A stretch of DNA of 6,610 nt, from NCBI GenBank assembly GCA_016201185.1, contig JACQDG010000051.1, positions 1 through 6,610 on the forward strand. Reading direction: 5' to 3'. Of this stretch, positions 1 to 4,231 are shown piece after piece (positions within the stretch are counted from its first letter, which is position 1; each line of letters starts with the position of its first letter). A program made the position numbers and the translations under genes. The notes below the pieces were generated by a model. It made no database searches and was not told where the DNA came from. It was given only the letters and a program-made list of their open reading frames with translations. The stretch comes from Acidobacteriota bacterium. Lineage in GTDB: Bacteria; Acidobacteriota; Terriglobia; Bryobacterales; JACQDG01.

Positions 1-481
1 GCATCAAATGGCGGCTGGTGTGGAGGCTGAAGGGGCGGGGATGGCGGACCAAGCGCATGCCGGCCTCTTCCGGCATGCGGTCTCCTTTGTGATTGTTGCA
101 ACGGTGGCAGCAGGCGACCAGGTTTTCCCAGTTGGACTCGCCGCCGCGAGAGCGCGGGGTGACGTGATCCAGGGTCAGTTCTGCGGAGGGCAGCACGCGG
201 TCGCAATACTGGCAGGTGTTGCGGTCCCGGATCAGGATGTTCTTGCGGGAAAGGGCGCGGGTCTGGTGCGGGATGCGGCGGTATTCAAGAAGGCGTATTA
301 CTGAAGGTACGGGGATTGCAGTGCTGGCCGAGTGCACGTACTCCCGCAACTCCTCCTCGGCGGAGGCTACGCCCTTCAGCAACAGCACCAGGGCGCGGCG
401 GGCGGCGCACACATTGATCGGCTCGTAGCTAGCGTTGAGAACCAGCACGGGAGTTTGCAGCCGGCTTAGGCCGTTCCGCAT
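1..481 (-). CDS. HNH endonuclease (COG1403/McrA-like), C-terminus cut off by window edge
   Basis: This minus-strand frame is open from ATG at 481 to the window edge, giving 160 codons with no stop. The N-terminus carries the family signature VLVLNASYEPINVCAARRAL (residues 12-31). The HNH/zinc module follows: CQYC at 90-93, LDHVTPRSRGG at 104-114 with Asp105-His106, then ENLVACCHRCNNHKGD at 119-134, supplying Cys125, Cys128 and His131. These match a zinc-supported beta-beta-alpha metal nuclease. The conserved PFSLHTSRH near residue 158 suggests only a short tail is missing. The start is supported by GGGAGG at 486-491, four bases upstream of ATG, and by full agreement with the family N-terminus. 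The gene begins 16 bp inside the 3' end of comF, so it is probably co-transcribed and translationally coupled. Cleavage specificity cannot be read from the sequence. Members of this family are usually stand-alone chromosomal genes, not parts of a recognised restriction system. Confidence 0.92.
   Translation of the reverse strand, partial: MRNGLSRLQTPVLVLNASYEPINVCAARRALVLLLKGVASAEEELREYVHSASTAIPVPSVIRLLEYRRIPHQTRALSRKNILIRDRNTCQYCDRVLPSAELTLDHVTPRSRGGESNWENLVACCHRCNNHKGDRMPEEAGMRLVRHPRPFSLHTSRHLM
54..79. repeat. Perfect 10-bp inverted repeat (hairpin) inside the HNH gene
   Basis: Bases 54-63 (CGCATGCCGG) and 70-79 (CCGGCATGCG) are exact reverse complements around a 6-base spacer. The minus-strand transcript could fold into a strong 10-bp stem. 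The repeat encodes residues RMPEEAGMR of the HNH protein, so at least part of the symmetry may follow from a conserved M-P-E-E-A-G-M stretch. No T-run follows, so it does not look like an intrinsic terminator. Confidence 0.6.
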
Positions 482-1260
482 GATACCTCCCGAGCAGGGG
501 ATCGATTTGGGACCGTGGGCTGGACCGGTTCCAACTCCCCGATTCGCACCCGGGCCCGAGCGATGGCCAGAACAACAACCCCCGCGGCGCCGGCGCGCTT
601 CAGGACGGCGGCGCAAGCGTCAACCGTGGCGCCGGTGGTGATCACGTCGTCTACTAGGGCAACGTTCTTTCCGGCGATCCTTCCCGGATGCCCCGCCCGG
701 AATGCACCCTTCACGTTTTGCCGGCGCTGTTCCCGTGTCAGGCCCGTCTGGCTCAAGGTGGGGCGATACCGGCGCAGCACGCTGGTTTCCACGGGAAGGC
801 CCGAGAGCCGGCCCAAGGCTTCTGCTAGCAGTTCGGCTTGATTGAAGCCGCGGGACCAGCGGCGACGCCGGTGCAAGGGCACCGGCACGATCAGGTCCAC
901 CGGCCCGGCCTGGGCCAACAAGCTCGCCAGCCGCTCGGCCAGGGGCCGGGCCAGGGGTCGCATGCCGGCATATTTCAAAAGGTGGATCAGGTGGCGCAGG
1001 ACGCCGTCATATTCGCCGTAGCCGCGCGCCCAATTGAACTCGGTCGGCCCTACCCGGCACTCTCCGCACAGCCCCGAGCCCTCGAGAACCGTCTCGCTTT
1101 CCACCGGCAGCCCACAACGTGCACATAGGGTCCCGGTCGGAAAGGGCTTCAGGCCCTCCAGGCAGTTTCGGCAAACCGGGACCTGCGAGAATCGCACCAG
1201 GGTTGCCGAGCAAATCCGGCATTCGTCGGGGAAGAAAAGCGAAAAAAGAGCGTGAGGCAG
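466..1260 (-). CDS. comF: ComF family protein (phosphoribosyltransferase-like, competence-associated)
   Basis: ComF proteins join an N-terminal cysteine zinc module to a type I phosphoribosyltransferase fold and are needed for natural DNA uptake in several bacteria. The PRPP-loop motif VALVDDVITTGAT lies at 1123 bp-equivalent residues 200-212, counting from the CTG at 1260, and RGFNQAELLA is at 137-146. Cysteine pairs are CRIC 14-17, CRNC 30-33, CARC 46-49 and CGEC 65-68. The first usable canonical start is GTG at 1195-1197, but starting there would drop the first cysteine pair and the typical hydrophobic leader LFSLFFPDEC. The reading frame stays open and family-like up to about 1260, where only a CTG is available. 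I therefore extend to that CTG, while 466-1197 is the conservative call. Neither start has a clear Shine-Dalgarno. The gene lies 63 bp after the DksA-like gene and ends in TAA inside the HNH gene, so the three look like one operon. The C-terminal tail after IARARV is not conserved in any way I recognise. Confidence 0.88.
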   Translation of the reverse strand: MPHALFSLFFPDECRICSATLVRFSQVPVCRNCLEGLKPFPTGTLCARCGLPVESETVLEGSGLCGECRVGPTEFNWARGYGEYDGVLRHLIHLLKYAGMRPLARPLAERLASLLAQAGPVDLIVPVPLHRRRRWSRGFNQAELLAEALGRLSGLPVETSVLRRYRPTLSQTGLTREQRRQNVKGAFRAGHPGRIAGKNVALVDDVITTGATVDACAAVLKRAGAAGVVVLAIARARVRIGELEPVQPTVPNRSPAREVSCGTA

Positions 1261-1323
1261 TTGTGCTGCAAACTGGCGGACCGAAGGCGGCGCAACAGAG
1301 GAAAGGACACTACTCGAGAAGAC

Positions 1324-1716
1324 TCACCTCCCGGGGTTCGCTTCGCTCGACCCCTGATCCTGCGACTGCTGGCAAGGAATGCAGTGCCGCGCCCACGGCA
1401 CCGCTTCCAACCGTTTCTTTTCGATCTCCCCGCCGCATTGCAGACATTCACCGTAACGACCCTCCTCAATGCGGCTCAGGGCCTCTTCAATCTGTTGCAA
1501 CAGCGTCCGCTCGTTGCTGCTCTGATGAAAAAGGAATTCCTTAGTATAGGAGTTGGAGGCTTTGTCGGCCAAGTCCTGGGTGCGCTCTTCATCGGCTTGA
1601 CGGCCGTCCTGCTCGGCGCGGATGACCAGCCCGAGCAAATCTTCCCTCTCTCTAACGAGCCGTCTGCGGAAAGCTTCGATGCGCTGCCTGTCCATTTTTG
1701 CCGTAAGGGCTCCCAT
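1324..1716 (-). CDS. TraR/DksA family zinc-finger transcriptional regulator
   Basis: The 130-residue product has the DksA/TraR layout. A charged, probably coiled-coil N-terminal half (about residues 8-85) carries DLADKA at 48-53, which matches the DxxDxA tip motif that DksA inserts into the RNA polymerase secondary channel. A C4 zinc finger follows, with CLQC at 91-94 and CIPC at 112-115. Family members bind RNA polymerase and tune initiation, often together with ppGpp; that role here is inferred. It is somewhat shorter than E. coli DksA (151 aa). ATG at 1714-1716 is chosen because AGGGG (1724-1728) sits 7 bases upstream. An internal ATG at 1693-1695 is less well placed. A near-consensus sigma-70 promoter lies directly upstream, making this the first gene of a probable operon with comF and the HNH gene. 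The last 15 residues are Ser/Gln/Gly-rich and probably disordered. Confidence 0.9.
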   Translation of the reverse strand: MGALTAKMDRQRIEAFRRRLVREREDLLGLVIRAEQDGRQADEERTQDLADKASNSYTKEFLFHQSSNERTLLQQIEEALSRIEEGRYGECLQCGGEIEKKRLEAVPWARHCIPCQQSQDQGSSEANPGR

Positions 1717-1733
1717 CCAAAGACCCCTAGAAA

Positions 1734-1763
1734 ATTTTAGAAAGTTTCTTTTTGGCTTGTCAA
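1734..1763 (-). promoter_or_regulatory. Predicted sigma-70 promoter for the DksA-like/comF/HNH cluster
   Basis: On the minus strand a perfect TTGACA (1763-1758) is followed after 18 bases by TAAAAT (1739-1734), five of six matches to the -10 consensus. It lies in an AT-rich gap between the gatA stop and the DksA-like start, in an otherwise GC-rich window. Transcription would begin near 1727, leaving a leader of only about 10 bases. That would place the AGGGG ribosome-binding site (1724-1728) at the very 5' end of the mRNA. The spacer is one base longer than optimal. Confidence 0.65.
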
Positions 1764-1781
1764 CCGGGCTTTTCCGGGTCT

Positions 1782-3083
1782 TTACACCTCGAAACCGCCA
1801 GCCGTTTCAAAAGCGTGGGCCAGGCGGAGCATGCGGTGCTCGTCGAAGTGCTTGGCCAGGATTTGCATTCCGATGGGCAGGCCGGCCGAAGTGCGGCCGC
1901 AGGGGACGCTGATGCCGCAAATACCCGCCAGGCTGCCGGTAATGGTGTAGATATCGGACAGATACATCTCCAGAGGGTCCGACATTTTCTCGCCGAGCTT
2001 GAAGGCTGGAAAGGGCGAGACCGGGGTCAAGATGGCGTCGACCGAGCGGAAGGCCTCGGTAAAGTCGCGGGCCACCAGGGCGCGGACCTTCTGGGCCTTC
2101 AGATAATAAGCGTCGTAATAGCCGGCGCTCAGCACGTAAGTGCCGAGGATGATGCGGCGCTTGACCTCGGCGCCGAAGCCCTCGCCCCGCGTGTTGCGGT
2201 ACATGTCGAGGAGGGTGGGATCGCGGCGCGTTCGGAAGGTGTAGCGGACGCCGTCGTAGCGGGCCAGATTCGAGCTGGCCTCGGCGGTGGCGATGATGTA
2301 GTAGCAGGCGATGGCGTAGTCGGTGTGGGGCAGGCTCACCTCGCGAATCTCGCAGCCCAGCCGGCGAAACACGTCGGGCCCGCGGCGGATGCGGTCGCCC
2401 ACGACCGTGGCGGCATCCTTGACCGTGCGGGCAAGCGGGCCGATGTGATCGAGGGAGCTGGCAAAGGCCACCAGGCCATAGCGGGAGACGCGCCCGTAGG
2501 TGGGCAGCACGCCCACCACGCCGCAGAACGAGGCCGGCTGCCGGATTGAGCCGCCCGTATCGGAGCCTAGCGCCACCACGGCCTGCCCGGCCGCCACCGC
2601 CGCCGCCGAGCCGCCGCTCGAGCCACCCGGCACCCGGTCCGGCGCCACCGGATTCCGCACCGGGCAGAAGGCCGAATTCTCGGTGGACGATCCCATGGCG
2701 AACTCGTCGCAGTTGGTCTTGCCGAGAATGACCGCGCCCTCGCTCTCCAGGCGGATGACCGCCGTGGCGTCGTAGGGAGGAATGTAGTTTTCAAGCAGCC
2801 GTGAACCGCAGGTGGTCCTCACGCTGCGGGTGCTGATCACATCCTTGACCGCCACCGGGACGCCGGCCAGCTCCCCCAGCTTCTCGCTTTTAGCGATCTG
2901 CGCGTCCACTCTGGAGGCCGCTTCCAGCGCACGTTCCGGGCAGAAGTGCAGGTAGGAGCTGAACTTGCCGTTTTCTTTCTCGGCAATACGCAGCGCTTCG
3001 CGCGCCAATTCGCCCGCGCTGAACTGCCGGGCCCGCAGGCCCTGGTGGACCCGGTCAATCGTGAGTGTTCTTACATCTTCCAT
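1782..3083 (-). CDS. gatA: Asp/Glu-tRNA amidotransferase subunit A with an internal deletion of about 50 residues
   Basis: GatA is the amidase of GatCAB. It frees ammonia from glutamine to convert Glu-tRNA(Gln) or Asp-tRNA(Asn) into the amide form in the cytoplasm. The 433-residue product keeps the whole amidase signature: catalytic Lys80 (PVAVKD), cis-Ser155 in PGGSSGGSAAAVAAG and nucleophile Ser179 in GSDTGGSIRQPA, with the family's 75- and 24-residue spacings. The C-terminal half is also typical, including EASSNLARYDGVRY and GTYVLSAGYYDAYYLKAQKVR. However, LARTVKDAATVV (217-228) is followed almost directly by FRRLGCEIREVSLPHTDYAI (from 239). Family members of about 485 residues have some 50 more residues here, including a GLK(I/V)(G/A)xPKEY segment. 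The frame is kept across the gap at about 2376-2400. The ATG at 3083 overlaps the gatC stop as TGATG, which fixes the start and implies translational coupling. The frame is open further upstream, but that part has no GatA similarity. Such a deletion probably impairs folding unless it is an assembly error. Confidence 0.93.
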   Translation of the reverse strand: MEDVRTLTIDRVHQGLRARQFSAGELAREALRIAEKENGKFSSYLHFCPERALEAASRVDAQIAKSEKLGELAGVPVAVKDVISTRSVRTTCGSRLLENYIPPYDATAVIRLESEGAVILGKTNCDEFAMGSSTENSAFCPVRNPVAPDRVPGGSSGGSAAAVAAGQAVVALGSDTGGSIRQPASFCGVVGVLPTYGRVSRYGLVAFASSLDHIGPLARTVKDAATVVGDRIRRGPDVFRRLGCEIREVSLPHTDYAIACYYIIATAEASSNLARYDGVRYTFRTRRDPTLLDMYRNTRGEGFGAEVKRRIILGTYVLSAGYYDAYYLKAQKVRALVARDFTEAFRSVDAILTPVSPFPAFKLGEKMSDPLEMYLSDIYTITGSLAGICGISVPCGRTSAGLPIGMQILAKHFDEHRMLRLAHAFETAGGFEV

Positions 3084-3382
3084 CAGCGTTCTACGACCTT
3101 GGGAACCTTGTAGTGGCCGGCGCCAGACAGAGGGGCATTGGACAGGGCTTTCTCTGACGAAAAAGAGGAGCGCACCTGGTCGGAGCGCAGCGTAGAGCCC
3201 ACGCCGGCTTCGTAGAGCACCTGGGCCATGGGCTCGACGTGTGAAGTGTCCACCTCGGTCAGTTTCTCCACGTAGGCGAGAATCTCGTCCAAGTCGGTAC
3301 AGTAACGGCGGATCTCCTCCTCGGTGAGAGAGAGATTGGCCAGGTCGGCCACGTAGCGAACTTCTTTTTCCGTGATTTTCAT
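3083..3382 (-). CDS. gatC: Asp/Glu-tRNA amidotransferase subunit C
   Basis: GatC is the small subunit that wraps the GatA-GatB interface and stabilises the complex. The 99-residue product is full length for the family. It opens with MKITEKEVRYVADLANLSLT, the canonical GatC N-terminal helix, and carries VEKLTEVDTSHVEPMAQV in the middle and the conserved SNAPLSGAGHYKVPKVVER end. The TGA stop (3085-3083) shares a base with the gatA ATG. The start lies 8 bp after the DUF721 stop, and the only upstream purine run, GGGA about 14 bases away, is weak, so expression probably depends on coupling to the gene before it. gatB is not in this window. Unlinked gatB is common outside Firmicutes. No damage is visible in this gene, unlike its neighbour gatA. 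Confidence 0.95.
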   Translation of the reverse strand: MKITEKEVRYVADLANLSLTEEEIRRYCTDLDEILAYVEKLTEVDTSHVEPMAQVLYEAGVGSTLRSDQVRSSFSSEKALSNAPLSGAGHYKVPKVVER

Positions 3383-3390
3383 GGTGCGGC

Positions 3391-3804
3391 TTACTTTCCC
3401 TGCTGGCGCTTGCGGGAGAGCCGATACAGCCTCCGCAGGTGCGCGTCCGGGATCTGCTCGGCTTCATCCTGCTGATGGCCGGAAGCCGACGCGGCCCGGC
3501 GGGGCGGGATGGGCGCCTGCTTCACGGCCACCCGAAACTCCAGGTCCTTAAGCACCGCCTTGCCGGCGGCGGCGTTCAGCCGGGTGACGATATCGCCGCT
3601 CATCTGGGCCAGTTGCTTGCGCCAGTCCTGGGCCGCGGTTTCCACAATCAGCGTGAAGCCGAACAGACGGATGGGGCGCGTGCGGGCCGCCACCCTGCTC
3701 CCCACCACGACGGGCCAAAGCGAAAGCAACAGCGCCTCTTCGTCGGCCGCTTGCCCGGCCAGCTTGCGATAAGCCTGAGGCAGGATGCTGGATACAGGTT
3801 CCAT
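3391..3804 (-). CDS. DUF721/DciA-like protein (probable replicative helicase-associated factor)
   Basis: The 137-residue product shows the DUF721 core: LWPVVVGSRVAARTRPIRLFG (residues 29-49) followed by TLIVETAAQDWRKQLAQMSGDIVTRLNA (51-78) and a final strand VLKDLEFRVAV (84-94). DciA, the studied member of this family, helps load the DnaB helicase in bacteria lacking DnaC or DnaI. Transfer of that role is an inference, because many DUF721 proteins are uncharacterised. Residues 95-137 are rich in Pro, Arg, Gln and Lys and are probably disordered and nucleic-acid binding. The frame is open upstream, but residues before MEPVSSILPQ are antisense to maf and have no DUF721 character. ATG at 3802-3804 is preferred because GGAG sits 6 bases upstream. 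Eight bases separate its TAA from gatC, so it likely leads a DUF721-gatC-gatA operon. It is divergent from maf across 39 bp. Confidence 0.85.
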   Translation of the reverse strand: MEPVSSILPQAYRKLAGQAADEEALLLSLWPVVVGSRVAARTRPIRLFGFTLIVETAAQDWRKQLAQMSGDIVTRLNAAAGKAVLKDLEFRVAVKQAPIPPRRAASASGHQQDEAEQIPDAHLRRLYRLSRKRQQGK

Positions 3805-3835
3805 GGCCGGCTCCGGGAAGTGAGATAAGATTCTG

Positions 3836-3844
3836 ATTGTAGCA
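3836..3844 (-). promoter_or_regulatory. Possible extended -10 promoter for the DUF721-gatC-gatA cluster
   Basis: On the minus strand TGCTACAAT (3844-3836) combines an extended -10 TGn with TACAAT, five of six matches to TATAAT. Transcription would start near 3829, about 25 bases before the DUF721 ATG. I find no good -35 at 17 bases upstream, which falls inside the maf coding region. An extended -10 can partly replace a -35, but short matches like this also arise by chance. Confidence 0.35.
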
Positions 3845-4231
3845 TGGCAAAGAGAAAGAGGATTTTGGTGCTGGCCTCTGCCTCGCCGCGGCGGCGGGAA
3901 ATTCTTCGCCGGGCCGGCATCGCCCATCGGGTGCGGCCGGCGAAGGTGGACGAGGACGTGATTCCGGGCGAGGATCCGGCGGCGCACGTGTTGCGACTGG
4001 CCCGCCAGAAGGCCGAGGTAGTACGCCGGCCGGGCGAGTGGGTTCTGGGGGCCGACACAGTCGTTGTAGTAGGCAAGCGGATCCTGGGAAAGCCGCGCAG
4101 CCAGGGGGATGCAGGCCGCATGCTGCGGCTGCTTTCCGGCCGCGTTCACCGGCTATTTCAACGTGATGGGCCTGCCGGTGTGCCGCGTCTGCGCGCTGCT
4201 CCGGCAAGCGGGCGTGCGGTGCCTCCGCTAA
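3844..4231 (+). pseudogene. maf: Maf family nucleotide pyrophosphatase, internally deleted and frameshifted
   Basis: Maf proteins are house-cleaning nucleoside triphosphate pyrophosphatases, about 190 residues long, acting on modified or non-canonical nucleotides. The N-terminal part is clear: LVLASASPRRREILRRAGI (8-26), VDEDVIPGEDP (35-45), RLARQKAE (51-58), VLGADTVVV (67-75, with the probable catalytic Asp71) and ILGKP (80-84), then MLRLLSGRVH ending at residue 102. The next conserved block in frame should be (T/S)xV and about 65 residues including an AGAYGIQG motif. Instead the frame reads non-family sequence. In the +2-shifted frame the true Maf C-terminus appears at once: FTGYFNVMGLPVCRVCALLRQAG, ending at TAA 4229-4231. 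The middle is therefore deleted by a number of bases that is not a multiple of three. TTCACC (4145-4150) fits both readings and may be the junction. The unshifted frame runs on to 4314. The product should be inactive. No clear Shine-Dalgarno precedes the ATG. Confidence 0.9.

Noticed and set aside
1..481. HNH nuclease as part of a restriction, homing or phage system
   Set aside because: No methyltransferase, intron, terminase or other phage gene is nearby, and the N-terminal signature belongs to a common stand-alone chromosomal HNH family.
937..957. Short direct repeat GGCCAGGGG, 12-bp period, in comF
   Set aside because: It simply encodes a tandem RPLA-RPLA in a helix of ComF, with only two copies and no other sign of a repeat element.
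1764..1781. Possible intrinsic terminator after gatA
   Set aside because: The inverted repeat ACCCGG/CCCGGT contains a central C-C mismatch and is not followed by a T-run on the minus strand. It is too weak to call.
1752..2549. Plus-strand open frame of 265 codons opposite gatA
   Set aside because: It is antisense to a gene with unmistakable amidase motifs, and its repetitive Ala/Gly/Val/Asp content has no recognisable domain.
3084..3467. Extension of the gatA frame upstream through gatC
   Set aside because: It covers the intact gatC gene in another frame and lacks GatA similarity. The TGATG overlap gives a natural gatA start at 3083.
3805..4149. N-terminal extension of the DUF721 frame upstream of ATG 3804
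   Set aside because: The extra residues are Pro/Arg-rich, unlike the family, and lie antisense to the clear maf N-terminus. The ATG at 3804 has a suitable ribosome-binding site.
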